Shown: piece by piece, positions 11,801-26,800 of the stretch | Position numbering within the stretch: the stretch's first letter is position 1 | Layout of the letters: each line of letters opens with the position of its first letter | Source: Casuarius casuarius | Taxonomy: Eukaryota > Chordata > Aves > Casuariiformes > Casuariidae | Direction of reading: 5' to 3' | Length of the DNA stretch: 64,000 bases | NCBI GenBank assembly: GCA_003342895.1 | Contig: PTFA01000024.1 | Location: 6,074,580 to 6,138,579, forward strand | Translations under genes and position numbers: made by a program | Notes under the pieces: generated by a model | Told to the model about the DNA's origin: nothing | Database searches by the model: none | Seen by the model: the letters and a program-made list of their open reading frames with translations, nothing else

Positions 11801-14800
11801 TTACTAAAGCAAGCTGCTCCCTTCAGAATGACTCCTTCCGCTTCCGAGCCGTTCCTCGTGTTGCTTGGAAGCAGAGGACTGCTCCTCTCTGCCACCCGAT
11901 TTCGTGCCGTCTGAGCGGGAGCAGGCCCTCTCCTGTTTCGGTGGCCGGCCCCGTGGGCAAAGGGCAGCACGCTGCCGGGCCAGAAGTGCCGCCTTCCTGG
12001 AGGAGCTCCACCGAGGGCACGCGGAAAGCCAAGAGCAAGCATAAAAACACAGAGTTTACCAAGTAAAGGGAAATAATACTGCAAGGCAATGTATCACGTA
12101 ATGCTTCCCTTGCTACTTCTGTTTCAGGGGAAATACGTGGTATGCTTTGATCCCCTTGATGGCTCATCCAACATAGATTGCTTGGCACCGATAGGAACAA
12201 TATTTGCTATCTACAAAAAGGTAAGAGGATGAATGAAACACACGCGGCACGATGCACTCGGTGAAAACAAAATGTCCTGGGCATATTAGCTCGCCTAGTT
12301 TCATTCCTAGGCCCTTAACGTTAAGCACCTTTGGGCTCAGCAGAGCTTTAGAAAGAGCAGACGAGACAACACTAGTGAGCCACCGGTGCTAAAGAGCTTC
12401 CTGGATTCCTGGGAGTGGACGCTCAGCCCTGGGAAATTGCTGGCACTTCCTTCCTCGAGACACACAGGCGCTTCAATAACCCCCTCTCGCCTTTGGGCAG
12501 CTGGTTAGCTACTTCAGTCATGTTTTACTCAATGCTGGAGAGCTGAGGGATGTTGTGGCATGGAGCCAAACCGGCCAGGTGACCTAGAGCTCTGGTTTCC
12601 ACCACGGCTACTAATTACATTATTTGTCTTCCCTGATACTGAGGAGGGCTGAGGCTGAAGCTCGCTGCCTGGAGCACGTCACAGCTACCAGAGCAGTGGC
12701 CTCCCCACGCACATTTATGCACATGGCAATGATGGAGGCCACCTAAGGATGGCCAGAAGTGGTCCCTGCTGGCACCGCTGCTCTGCAGCCAATTAACAAT
12801 TGTTAATAGTTGTTAATAGTCGTGCCAAGTCTTGTGATTTGACTGCTAATCTCCCAGCAGTTGGTGTTTTTCCTAAAGCCTGTGTTCGCAGTCATATGAC
12901 TGTGGGAGAACCTGTTTTTTTGTTCTTTTTTTTTTTTTTTTGAGGTAACTTTCACAGCCCTCATGGCTGCAAATAAAGGCTTGCAAACTCAATCGCTGCA
13001 TCTCAAAGCACGAGGATAACTTTGCAAGGCCCTCTCTTATCTTTTAACCCATCACTTCCAAGCCAGTCATGATTTTTCACATTTAAGGTAGATGATATTC
13101 CAGTAATCACCAATGAGAACATGTCCACTGGTAAACCAGGCACAGTCCCGGCCCAGGCCAGGCAGGGTGACGGCACAAACCCAGTGGCTGCCTGCCAACA
13201 AATATTAATTTTCAGCATGAGCCCGTGTCGCAGGGTCACCCAGACAGGCCGGCTCTCTCCAGGACACTGCCTGGGGATGGCTCATGGGAAGAGCAGATCT
13301 TCTGCCTGGGTTTCTGCAGAGAAGAGAGCGGAGCTGCAGGCCGTGCCACGTGCCCTTGTAGCCAGAAATGGGGCTCTTGCCCCTTTACCCCTAGAAATAG
13401 AGCCTGAAAGACTACTCACCTCCCTACATTTAAAATAAGTATAGCAGACAACACAGCTATTGCCTAAAGACAGTAAGCATGTGCATTACAAATATTAAAC
13501 AGTAGCTTTTGGTCTGGAAGGAGAGGTGTTGTGTTTAGTTTACTCCACGTAACTCCAGAGGCAAGTGGTCAGTGTGATTCATGTAACTTCGTGCACTGAA
13601 ATACAGATTAGACTTCTCTATAATCTTTAACTCACTTGTCAATTCATGCAAAGGCTATGGACTTCCTAGTCTTCCCTAGGATTTTGCTTCAGAATACTAA
13701 CATTTCCCAAATAATTCATGTTGTTTCAAACACTGACGTTTTCCATTCATTTTCTAAATTTTCCATAATTGCTGTTCTAATATACCTTAATATAATCATT
13801 GTAAACACTGTTTCTAAGTTATTGCTTTTCATGTGGGTGAATATACTTCAGTTCTTTGTAAAGAGATATTTGCATTGCTTAGTACAAATTCTTCATACCC
13901 AAATGAAAACAGTGCCGCTAGGGTGAAGCACAGTTTTTTAATTACAAGAATAACTTATCAATTTCCCCTGTAAAGACAGAAGCAATGTTGCATTCAGACT
14001 TTCACTTGGATAATTCTTCTCATTAAAATGCTAATTCCAAAGTATATATTAATATGCCTTCCTCCCACATGAGATATTTCATAGCAAAAGTATTAACTTC
14101 TAACTTCAAACCCTTTAAAATAAACAAATAATAATAGGAGCTTTAATAATTGTTGCTGTATGGTAGCGTGAAAGGAACAAAAGTGACATATTTATCCCAG
14201 TGGATGAAAATGCTTTAAGAAAGAAAATACAAATTTATTTCAAGCCATTTAAACTGCAAGACCATCATTTTGGAAAAGCTAGAACAAGTCTACTTCCAAA
14301 GGGTCGTTCTCAGCACCTGTCTGCTATTTGGTACCTTCCAATTCTCAGATGTTTGCCTGGCTGATTTTCTCACCATGCCAGTGCCTTAATTTCATTCCCA
14401 AAGGCACACACTCCAGAACCGAAATATTGGCTTCATTCTAGGAAGAAGAAAGTCAACACTTCCCTATGAAGACAAGACTCTGTCAATACATTTCAAACCT
14501 TAATATGGTTCTCTATCGCTGCTCCTGATCTCTAGCCAGGACCACCACCACAGCCTCAGGTATCATCACCTCCTGCCAGAAGACCCCTGTATCAGTTTCT
14601 TAGGAGAACCACCAGGAAATAAATGCTATCTTAGGTTTATTTCATTTTCCACCTGCCTTTTTCCTCCTGAAGGATGGGCAGGATTGTTACAAACCCCGTG
14701 GGTCCGTATAGCGGGGCTAAGAAGGAGATCTGCTGAGGCTGGTGCGAGGGGGTCCTCAGCACCTTGACAGTCACTGCCTGGTGGGATGCTCTCAGTTGGT

Positions 14801-17800
14801 GGAGTGTCAGGCTTGTGGGGATAATAAGTATTTTTTTTGCCTGGATTCTTCCCCATTCTTCACCCTGCTGAGCTGAACCTACAATGCACAATTCACACTC
14901 CATCTCTGTGCTGTGACTGCGGCTTTGCTTTATTTCTTTATTTTTAACTTTGCCCAGATTCCCAGATGTATTTTCTCCTTCCCCCCATCATTGCCATAAG
15001 AAATACCATGTTGTCCCTGCAGAGAAGGTATAACGAGTCAGAACATGAAACACGTGATAAGAACAGAGACTTGGAAACCAAGACCTGCCAGAGCTACTCC
15101 CAGTGCTGAAAAGTCCCAGGGTGATGTAGGCAAATCATACATGCAAAAATTTTCAAACTCAGGTATCCCCTGAGGGTGCTGGACTCTGTGGACCTTATTT
15201 CATCTGCTTCCCAGCCACAAAGCGCTGAAGTGACTTTGTCAGAGCTTGAACCTTCAATCTGCGCAGCCCTTATAGTCCAAAGACTATTTTGAAGATCTGC
15301 ATAAAGAGATTTCACTACCTTCATCTCCCAGCCAACATGTAACAGAAAGGAAATTCCATCTGTACACCAGAAAGAAGTGAAAATATTCAGCAGCTATCTG
15401 AGTTTACTGTCCAGCTTAATTCTCTGGTTCGTTTTATATTACACAGCACTTGGCAGGACATAACTACTGCAGTGTTAACAATGGAACATCAGCTGATCTT
15501 TAGCCTTTTTACACTCCAACAGGCTCTGCAAAAATTTGCTTGCGGCTGAACTTTTTACCTTCCATTTGGAAGGTGGCTCTTCAAAACACAGTTGCAGCTA
15601 AGGACTGAAAAACAAGTGAATTCTGGGCAAATGTCCCTCTTCCAAGGGAGAAGTTCCTTTGTTTTTTCAGAATAGTCAATAAATCTGTAGTTTCTCAACA
15701 TATAAACATAGAGAGAAAAAGCATTCAAGTGATAGAACTGAAAAGCTCATCTCAGAAAAATGTGTTTTAAAACAACATCAGATGTAACCTCTAGCTACAT
15801 ATGCTGTATATAAACACTTATGTCCTACAAAACAAACCTCTTTATTATATTTATACAAAATTAAAGCGGCATTGTTTTTAATTAGGAAAACATACAGAAA
15901 GCTAGAAAGATTGAAATATGTTTGCAATTAGTTGTGTAAATGTATGCTTAATTCTGCATTTAATATTGCAAATAAGAGTCTACTTTATTGCTTTTGTTGT
16001 TGAGATACATATGCCACGGGGATGCATTTTTAAAAGAAAAAAATACTACGTGAAGTATAATAGCTGATTTTGAAAAAGATTGTTTAGCAGAGAACTGATA
16101 GTCAATATTCAAACTTCTGGTATACACAAATGGGTACTTTAACTAGTCTGCCTTCATTACATATATTATAACCTTCCTGAATAAGCAGCTTGACATAGAG
16201 TGATTCTAAGGAACTACATAGCAGATGTGTTTGCACATGCTATATTTTAGTCTCCATGGCAGGCTGAAAAAAAATGGATTTCCTCCACAGAAAAATTTGG
16301 CAAAATAACATGGGTGGGAGGGAGCTTTGAGCAAAATACAGGAAAAGAAAAAACCCTCTGAAACCTAAAGCAACAAATGCTTTCAATCATAATCTTTCTG
16401 CTGAAGGTGAAAACATTTTGATGTGGAACTACTGCCTGCACATGTCATGAAAGATGTAGTTTTGGCGTCCCACGCCTCTGCTTTCCTCTAGGAGCTGGCA
16501 TACGAGGATGAACCTGATCCCCCCGATGTCCCCGGCCTTTCACCTTGCCGGGGCCCTGCTGGGGACCCTGGGACCTCCTTGCCCCCGGGCCACAGCTCAG
16601 AATTTGTCGATTTGTTTCAGGGTTTTTATCTTCCTGTAGAAAAATTCCACGGAAAGTATTCTTGATTTTTAAAAGAATTTACTCAATCTTAATCTAATAT
16701 TTGATTTCCTACACAAAACAGCCTCTAGTGATTTTGGTTTTGTTTTAAACCAGATACTTTTGGATTGACCTGAGATTTCTACCCAGCTGCTACTCAGTCT
16801 AACTAAGTCCATGCATCACTGAGAAATTATCTGAGCTTGAAATAATTAAATGATAAACCAGTGCATTGAGACAGGGACCAAAGGACTTCTCATTTTAGTT
16901 CCTAATAAACCAGCATCAGACATGCAGAAAATCCACCACAACCGACAACTTTTTTTAGATTAATTATTAGACATTAATATCAAGCATTCCCTACCCACTT
17001 TGTAGTTGGCTTAAGGAAAAAAACAAAACCAACCAAACAAACAAGAGTTTAAACAACCTGCCCAGGAAGTACAGGCTGGAGTCTGTATTCCCAAGTACTC
17101 TAGGCTCTTCTTTGCCATCCCACCAGTCAACCCCTCTTGTGGCTGAGGCACACTTGAGAGCTGGCTGGAAATATTTTGATATTAATACATAAGGTCTGCT
17201 TAGGCTATTCTTGTTCAGTGATAACCAGAGTATCAAATAGGAATGAGTGCTGGAAATCGATACAAATTAAAAAGCTTAAGTAAAATGATATGTGAAAGTT
17301 ATATATGAACTGATATAGGCATAGCTATGCACGCGCACACATTATATACCCAGATACATACATCGTGTGTGTGTGCACATTTATCACACCTCAGTTACCA
17401 GCAGAGACCTACGCACAATTTTCATTCCAGCATGTTGCATCATCTACCCTTTTACTCTGTTACTGGAAACAATCTGTCTGTAAGGCAGGAAATGTTGATT
17501 ACTGCGTTCTCCCTCACAGTTACCCCCGTAAAGGGCATCGGTAAGATAGCTCGTGTTGAAGTTTACAGAAAAGTTAATACCTGTTTGCTGTCTCAGATTT
17601 CTGATGCTCTTGAATTAATATGCTAAGCGGTAATGCTAAGGTATCGGCTTTGTTGCATGTATCATATTGACCGCATGACTCCCACCATCCTGTCCCAGCG
17701 TGCGCGTATGCTTGTACCAAACTTGTCCTGAACTAGCGGGAAGCACCTCTGTTTTGATGGTTTCAAAGGCCTAGGCTGACACACGAAGGAAATCTGCTCC

Positions 17801-20800
17801 AAGTGTCTATTACTGAAACGCACTCTTTCCTCAGGAAACAAAAGACGAGCCCTCCGAAAAAGATGCTTTGCAGCCCGGACGCAATATTGTTGCTGCAGGA
17901 TATGCCCTGTACGGCAGCGCTACCCTGGTGGCCCTCTCCACGGGGCAAGGAGTGGACTGCTTCATGCTCGATCCGGTACAATCACGGTGTTAATGACATT
18001 GCTATTACCCGTTGTAACTTCCCTATTCAGATCTACTCTTTTTTGTTGCTCCTCGTCTCTGAATTTGGGACAATCTGTGCCGTTCTCCTCTCACCCACCT
18101 CTGGTAGCAGCCAACCTGCATCTTACTAGTACTCAATAATACATGTGCATGTTGGCTGCAATACTTGTTTTTTGTTTTTGTTTTCTATTCAGTGAACAAG
18201 AGTAAGTTAAACAGCATTTGACACCCCATTCATGCAAACCAGACTGCTGGTTCCCACATGGAAACACTTAAGAAAAATCTAGTCTAAACAGTGTCTTTGC
18301 CTCCCCTTAAAGGACTCCTGCTTTTTTGGTTTTGCTTTTTCTGTTTGTAAAAGAACCTCAGCTTGTTCAGTGGGCGGATCGGGGCGAGGACCATCGGTTG
18401 ATACAGTTCATGCATGGACGTGTCTGATTTTCTGAGTGCAATTTAGTTTTATGGCTAAGTGCTCTAACTTGCATACTCAGTTTGCAAAAGCAGAGTTGTG
18501 CCCATGCAATCAGACATACATTGTCCCTGAACACCCAGCCTAGAAACCCCATAAGAGTTACTGAGCGAATGGGTGGAGACTGCTCCTGTGAGACACCAGC
18601 CTTAGATTTAGGCAATAATATAGAAATTCTGTTTAATCAAAGGATGGCTTGTTTTTGAAACTCCACCTTCGCTTTATCAATAACCTCAGTAAAGGGATCG
18701 TTCCCTCAAAGGTGGAAGTTTCATTCAGACTCTGGACGGCAGCTTCTGGGCGGAGCTGGCCACTTTAGTCACTTTAAAATACAATAAGGCAAGCAAGAAG
18801 AGTTCAAAAAATCACAAGGCAGTATAATGTCTTAATTTGTAACCTCATGATTTGTGGACACCATGAGGATGGGATCCAGAGTCCATCAACTTTTGAGGTT
18901 GACTGGTCCTCATTCAATATGCTAACAATTACAGTTGAACTGCTTTTTGTTTATACTACCAATACAGCAAGTTTTCCTGAACTTAACACCGATTCTGTGA
19001 TTTTTGATCTGTTTGAAATACTGTGAAGTTATACACAAGACTAGTGCTGACAGAGCCAAGCTGTGCTAGCGCTTCTGCAATCTCTAGCGTGGCAACTGCT
19101 GTGGAAAGTCAACAAAAAGCTCTGCTGCTTGCTCATAACTGGTCTCTGCCGTTCTCCTGTAGGCTCTTGGGGAATTTATTTTGGTGGATAAAGATGTCAA
19201 AATCAAGAAGAAAGGGAAGACCTACAGTCTCAACGAAGGTTATGCCAAGTATTTTGACCCTGCAATGACAGAATATTTACAAAAGAAGAAATTCCCTGAG
19301 GTAAGGAAATAGTTGCTCTGGACCCAATTCACCGTGCACTGGTGAACGCTGCCCTCCGTGTAGCCCTGACCGAAGGGAGCGCATGCGACTGTCTTGCTGA
19401 ATTCAGCCCCCACAACCCTTTGGTACCATCTAGTTCATTTTGGCTCCATAGCTAATGTGCTAGTTTCCAGTGCCCTGACATGTTTCACAACTTTGACTTT
19501 GGTAAATAAATTCATAGCTAGTCCATCGTCACGCAGAGGAAGAGCTGCTGTACATGAAGAATGAGGCTTTTCAACAAACATCTGAAACTGTGCCAGCAAA
19601 ATGTGCATATTTGAATATGCAACTCAGTCATGTGGGCAGCTGCGCATCTGCGGCTAGATCCCATTTACTGCTCAGAAGGTGTTTGCAGGGATCTGGGAAG
19701 AATAACCTTCCTCTTCCTGTACACTTTTACATCTGAGAAATGCAATATAACCCTTGCACTGCCTACTTGCCTCTGACGGAGCACAAAACAACCCATAGGT
19801 TAATAAAAGGGGGTGGGAGGCACAACTTCACCGTTTCTATTGTTAAGGAAATTATATCACATCCTTCAAGGGGACAAAGCTGAAATTTTTCTATGTCTGA
19901 TGAACATCCCCATGGAGATGCGCAGCTCTGTACCGCCTCTGGTCAATGCTACAAGAACACAGCTCAAGCTTTCAATGTGGAAACCCAGAAGCTCGCTGGA
20001 AAGCGTGACTCTGTGTGACCAGTAAGACACAGCAAAACATGGTGAGATGTAACCCCTCAGGACTGAATTTAGCCAGGAAGCTGGTTTCAGTCCTCTTCCT
20101 GCTAAAATAAAAAAAGACATAGAATTATTTTTAAGCTATTAGTTTTTAAGACTTCTTATATGGGGCACGTATAAAAGCTGATGCATCCAGGAGAAAACTT
20201 CAGGGTGCTATACAAGGAAAAGGCAATGAATCAGAGTTTAAGCTATGTTTCTGGGAAAAGTTCCTTCTGAGCTGTAAATGTGATCTTACTGCACCGACTA
20301 GAGCTGCAACGCTGATGTCTGGGCAAAGGCTCTCGTGCATGTCACTCTAGATCATCCCTATAGAGCATGTCACCTCACGGCATCTTACGTATGTTCAGTG
20401 AGCTGCTCTGAAACTGCAAAAGCAGCTTTCAGCCAGGCTGAGAGAGACGTGGAAGCCCCCTGCACAGCTTTCCTGCTTCCCGAAAACTAACCCGGCCGGG
20501 ACACAGCTTCTGGGCTTCTTGTGCTGTCCATAGTATGCTGAGCTATATATTCAGTACTATGCGCTGAAACTGGATTTATTTACTTGTGTTTTTACAAACC
20601 ACCCATATGGTGTTTTAAAAAGCCTAATAAACAACACTAGGCAAACAAGAAAAGATTAAACAGAGATTTCAAACACTTAGGGGCAAGACTGGACAGGCAG
20701 CAATATGTCACCACAGGCTCTGCAAGGACAGCTCTATCATATGATTCACTAAATCCTTAGGTCAGGACACGCAGGAAGAACCTCATTTACAAACACTATT

Positions 20801-23800
20801 TCATCTCAAACTTGTGCTTCATTTGGGGAAAAGCATTGTTACACTGACTCTTCTAGTCAGCAGATTTTTTTGCCACTCTAAAGCAAGCAGCGCACTACTG
20901 CACTGGTTAGCCAGGCCCAGGCCAGACCAGGCTCTAATTTCAGGTATTTGTTACTTTCCAATACCTTTCTTTTCTTCCTTGATCCTATCCGTATTTCCCC
21001 TGTCTCCTAGTTCTTGGTCAACAGCATGCTGCTGTTCAGATGGCTCTCTAACATTGCTGCAGGAAAATGAAAAGTAAAAATAGAACAGAAAAGCAAAGTA
21101 TGATGATGCCCATAACATATTCCTTGTTCTGTATCACTGTCCTTGACCACCAAACGTAACAGATTGACCTCTCATGTAGATTTTCCCTTGCTATCTAATG
21201 ACAGTGTCATGGACGAGATATTTTGGACTACAGAGCCACGCTGACCCTCAAAACTTCTTATGGACCGCCATTCACCTAAGGCATCAAACTTGATTTCAAA
21301 GCGCTAGAAAGAGGACACTGTTCTGCAGATCAGCTATAAGCCTCTTACCACTGTGGGTCACAGTGGGAACTACTTGTCTAGATGCAACCATTTCTTCTGT
21401 AAAGAGAGTCCAGAGTAAAGCTACCTTTTTGTTGAGCAACACAGAACCTCCTGCTGCTTCACCAGCTTGAAGAACAAGCTGCTGTTGCAACCTGTCTCCT
21501 CCAGCATGGTCCATATGACAGGCACTGCTGATGCAAAAACTGCATCTGCACAAACTTCCCTCTAACCCCTTTCAAAGTAACAACTTCTTCCAGTAAAGCG
21601 TGCAGGGCCCTAGCCTCCAGCTGGCTCTGGTTCATCAGTGGTAGAACAAACAAACATACCGTGGGCACCATCATACTTTGCTATTCCACTTCATTTTAAC
21701 TTAATTTTCTATGGCCACAAGAGAAATAGAGCCTCATGGCAGCATGTTGGCCGACAGCCATGCAGTGCAGATCCCCTGGTTAAGGGCCTGTCATAGCAAT
21801 GCCACAGGAACAGCACCTGGATGCACAGCAGAAAGCCTTCTCCTGCCAGCCCAGCTATGCCCAAGTGACATAAAAAAGCTAAGAAAAGCACTGTGCTTTT
21901 GTCACTGTAACTGTACATACTGAAGGTGGGATGCAGGGAGTTGCTGTTGTAATCTGTAGGAAGGGGTATTTTTCCCCTACTCTCCTAGTTGTCATAGTAA
22001 TGCAAGAAAAACCTGGTCTTATTCTCTTGTAGAAGAACATAGCTGTCACACAAAGTAGTAGAAGAGGTGAGAAAGAGGCTTTCATCCTATCATGAAGGAA
22101 AAAAAATTAATAATAATAATAATTTAAAAAAATCACAGGACCTATATGTTATGAGCCACTTTCATTCCTTTAGGTTAAGCAAAGAAAAGCAGGACAAAGA
22201 GTAAGACTAAGAGCAACCACACCTTTACTCAAAATACAGATACTGACCAAGGGAACGTCAAGGCTCTCCAGCTCTTTCATCAGCATCAGCTGAACCAGTG
22301 CGAAATGCTTGCTGGGCAAACACAGTTTGGCATTAGAGAGAACTGGAGATGAATTTCCCTAGCACTCACGCCCTGTTATTTTGCTTGAGAAGAAAGCCGG
22401 GGCAACATGCCAGCAAGCATGCAAAACCTATCAACTTTCTCATCTGTAAGAAAAAAACATAAAAGTGGCTATACTGGAGAAACAAGAAGTTTCTAAAGGG
22501 ACCAGACTAGACTAAAGGGACTGTTTATTCCTCCTGTGCAAGTAGCTGGACGCTAAGGCAAATGAAAAAAATTGTTTTCAGCCTATGGTTCAAGTGATCA
22601 CTGTACCAGAACGGAGCAATTTCTGGTCTGTATTTTTCTCAGCACAGTCTCAGCACTACGCTGAGCAGGTGAATTTCTATCAAATAAGAGACAACTAAAA
22701 TTCTCTACGACCTTTCACTGAGCTGACGTTAGCACTGCCCGAGCACACGTAAGCTGCATAAGTGACCTCCACGCAGATGGGAAACCCAGCACATCCCAAT
22801 TGCATTTGATTTGTACATAGGCAGCTCAGCTGGGCAGCTCGTGCTTGGCAAGTTTTACACTGGAGCGCAGTCTTCTTATTTGATAGGGTCATAAATGCAG
22901 TCCTTAGCAGCCTGTGCCACGGCCTACCTGTCATCAATATTCAGGTTCAACAAACTTTTCTCAAGACTTACTTCATCACCTTCTGAAACCATAAAAGAGA
23001 GCTCTTCCTTTAACTGTATTTTTAAAAGCAATTTTAGGTTATAATCATATCTTTCCCTGAAAATTATCTTTTCTAATACTGCAAACTTCTCTCTGGCCCC
23101 TCTTTAAGGTGTTTTTTTCTAGCCTCAGATTTTACAGCTGCAAGGTCACAGGTGCAAACAGCTGTGAGATGGAGGAGCTATCATTTGACGTCTAAACACG
23201 TGATTATTTGAGGGTAAGCCATGGGAATTAAGGAATCAAATACTTGAAAGTATTGCTTAGCTTTATCGGGAAAAATTATGACCAACAGCCAGGTTTAAAC
23301 AAGACAAAGGAAAATAAAAGCTCCAGGCCATGTCTCATCCATCAAGGCTTTTTACTGTTTTCCTCTGAATTTTCAACAGTTCTTCTAATCTGTACAAGAA
23401 GAAAGCAGCTTGGGAAATAGCATAAGTGCAGCTGAACAAAGATTACATAGGCCGGAACAGTTCCCTATTGCAATTTTACTACCAGCTGTAACAAATATCA
23501 CAAGCCTCATATTTAGTGGTTTTCTCAGGACTCAAGTTCCTTTAGTGTTGTATTGCGTCACATGGTGTAATTACACGAGAATCTGTTCCCATTTCAAAAG
23601 AGAGTAAATACCAAAACTCCACAGTTGCATAGAACAGTTTGAAAAAGTGATTTCAAAATAGAAGGACATTTTTTTAATCTATTTTTTCCCTCTCCACCTT
23701 GCATATTTGGTTTTTTGCTCAGCTAACCTCATGATTTTGTTGGGGGCCTAACTTGTGACGCCCTCATTCTCCGAGCTGGCAGTGCTGCACAAGTTCTCTC

Positions 23801-26800
23801 TTTATGTATTTCTCCAAAACTAGTATCAGCACAAGGCAAGGTTTGTGGAGAGCAGTGAGACCTGTTATTAGACAACTGATTCAGATGGAAAAAAGCGTGC
23901 AGAAGCCCCCTTTAAAGTGTTAGCATTGCACTACGCAATATATAGAGAGTATTAAATGTACGTGAAGCTCCAGCCTTTGGTAGTTTTCTGGGAAAGGCCA
24001 GGATTCCTCCTTTGCTTCCTTGAAGAGGGACCGAAAGATGTCAAAAGACCTAAAAGACTTTTTGGCATGCCAGCTTTCAAAGAGCTTTCCTTTAGTTCAT
24101 AGCTTTGTTGTGTGTTTCCTCTTCATAAAAGTCCTTCACGTGATGTTTTTCTCCTGTTGGAGCTTATTCGGTGTATATTACTTCTGTTTGTTCAAGTCAC
24201 CTCGCTCGTCTTCTGTATTTTCCACCTTACTGTTTTTATCATCGGTAACCCTGAGACCGATGTGAATGTTTTGCTGACTGCTCTCCCTAAAATGACATCT
24301 CCTTCAAAAACATTAATTTCTGAGCTGAGAGCGAGAAAAACTACATTTGCAGAGAGAGTCCTATCTCCCAAACCGCGTTCCAAAACGAAAGCTCTGACCA
24401 GTGTCACAGCTCGGCAGGTAAGCTAGACGGAAAACAGCCACGGTCCTCCGGGAACCGTCCGGACTTGCAGCAGAGCGACATTATCCCCCTCACCCCATGA
24501 CTTAGGAGTGAGCAGAGGATCCGCAGTCGGCCGGATACCTTACTCTGATCACGGGAAGAAGCTTTTCGCTCACTCTTTTCAGCCCTTGCTTGCTCACAGA
24601 CTGGGAGATGGACACTATATTGTTGTGCACTCAAATTAGTAAGTGCAGAATCTCATACATAGTCACTACATTTTAGAAAAAGCTAAATTTTAGGCTGGTT
24701 TAGGCATTTACAGTGTACCATAAGCAGCAGTTGATTTAAGCAACTTTGATGCCTGGTTTAGAGCAAAATGGCATTTTGTTGTGTTACCAGCTGCCCAGTC
24801 TGGTAGATTTAAAGCTTTACCTTATGTTTTTCAGGATGGCAGTTCCCCATACGGTGCCAGGTATGTGGGCTCCATGGTAGCTGATGTTCACCGTACACTG
24901 ATGTACGGTGGGATTTTCATGTACCCAGCGAATCAGAAGAGTCCTAAAGGAAAGGTAAATCGTTTGACTTCTTCCATGATGAACTTAGTTGACCTAATAC
25001 CTCTGCTTTTCCAGGAAACATAAAGGGAAAGTTTAAATATCTAGAGAGATAATTTTCCATTCCTGGAGAAAATTTTTCATGGATATGATGGTCAGCCGTC
25101 CAATTTACAATACCTCTGAAGGCAAGAAATTTTGTGTTTTTATTTTACAAACCAATCAAATGTAGTTCACTGATACCAAGGTCTTGATGTACTGTCTAAA
25201 CAGAAGCCTTTTCATGCCACAGAAGCCATTTGAGATACCTACACACAGCTAGCAGATATAGCACTGAACTGAAGGAGACCTCTGCCCTTTGGACTGGCAG
25301 CTGGAGTCCGGGCGGGATACTTGAAACCCCAGACAGGGTCTTGTCCAGTGTTTGGACAACTGAGTCTGCCTACCTCCCATTTCTAATGGGCACTGGGCTT
25401 ATCGTCACCAGCCCTGAAAACACTGGCTTCTGCTAACTGGGCTAAAGATCTCTGTCAGTGGAAGGTGAGCTTTACACATGCCGAGACTGGTGTTCTGGGA
25501 AGTTGGTTATGCTTTCCCATGCGGAGAAATGCATGTTCCCCTGTACAAAATACCGTACGACTTAATGCAGTGCAATGCCAAACAGCGACTCCCTGAATGT
25601 GTTGGGCCATGGACTGTAGTCAACCTCAGTTTTTCTCCTGGGGCATCAGGCGCTCTTGTCATCAAACTTCTAAATGAAAATGTTTTACAAGAGATCTGGT
25701 TATACTGGTGGACCACCAGTAACCTGCAGATCACACTTCGAAAGCGACTGGCTCAGATTGGTCATGCTGTGCTGACTCCAGCACCTTCTTCTGGTCAACA
25801 CCATACCTGAAAACTCCTATTTAAATGTTTTTATATCCTTGGCTGGTATATGCAGGAGTTTGCCCTCATAAATCTACTTGCCCCATCTCCTATGGTTATA
25901 TCAGAACATACTGATCTGCACAGTTCTTCAGGGACAGAGGAGCTTTGGTTCATCTAGGTGAGCATGTATTTGTCATTTGAAGAACAGCAGATCCAGGAGA
26001 TGCAGGAAGTAAGGAGAACAGGAGAAGAACTTTGTTCAGAATACCCAAAAAGTGTTGTCTATGTTTCTACAGACAAATTCGTTTAAATATTTGATATAGC
26101 ATCCCAGCAANNNNNNNNNNNNNNNNNNNNNNNNNAAAAAAAAAAAAAAAAAAAAAAAAAAGTTAAAAAAAAATCATTAAATGGTGGGTATCAGAAAACA
26201 GTGGGCATCTGTATCGGAACAAGAGACAGCAGGAATTTACTGTGTGAGACAGAAGCGGACTTGCTGACTGCCCTCCTCAAGTTAAACTCTCTTTGTTTGG
26301 AAATCTACATTAAACCATTGTCAAAAACTATAGATGAGAAACAGGAAAAAAGAACAAACGTACAAAGTACAAATATTTCTATATAAATCAAGATTTCCAC
26401 GTGTGAGCCTGCATTGGCCATTAGATGTGCGTTGCACTGCCACAGGAGAGAGAAATGAAAGAAACAGAACTCCACCGTCATTACAAAACAAAACCTTTCC
26501 TTCCTTCTCAGAGTCCAGGTGCAGGTGAAGATAATGTACTTAACCTCTCAAAATTGCTGAATGGATCCACTGCTTTTTTACGAGCCCACAAAAATTCTGT
26601 CTGGAGCAGAGGACCATGCTGTGTTTTGAGGCTGATTCAAAAACAGAAGCAGGGGCTTTCTACTATTTACAGGAAAACATATGGAGTGGTTAATGGATTT
26701 CTGAAGCAAAGGATCAGGACCCCAGTTCCCACCTTGTGTTGCCTGCAGCATATAGGCGTGCTGTACTGATATCACTTCGCGCAAACCTCTTTTTGGAAAG

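Noticed and set aside
20169..20177. TATAAAAG strings in introns (also near 10,069 and 2,565)
   Set aside because: Isolated TATA-like strings without initiator, exon or conservation evidence; expected by chance.
25478..25810. 110-codon frame in FBP2 intron 6
   Set aside because: It looks protein-like in composition, but I could not assign it to any family or retroelement, and it lacks splice context.
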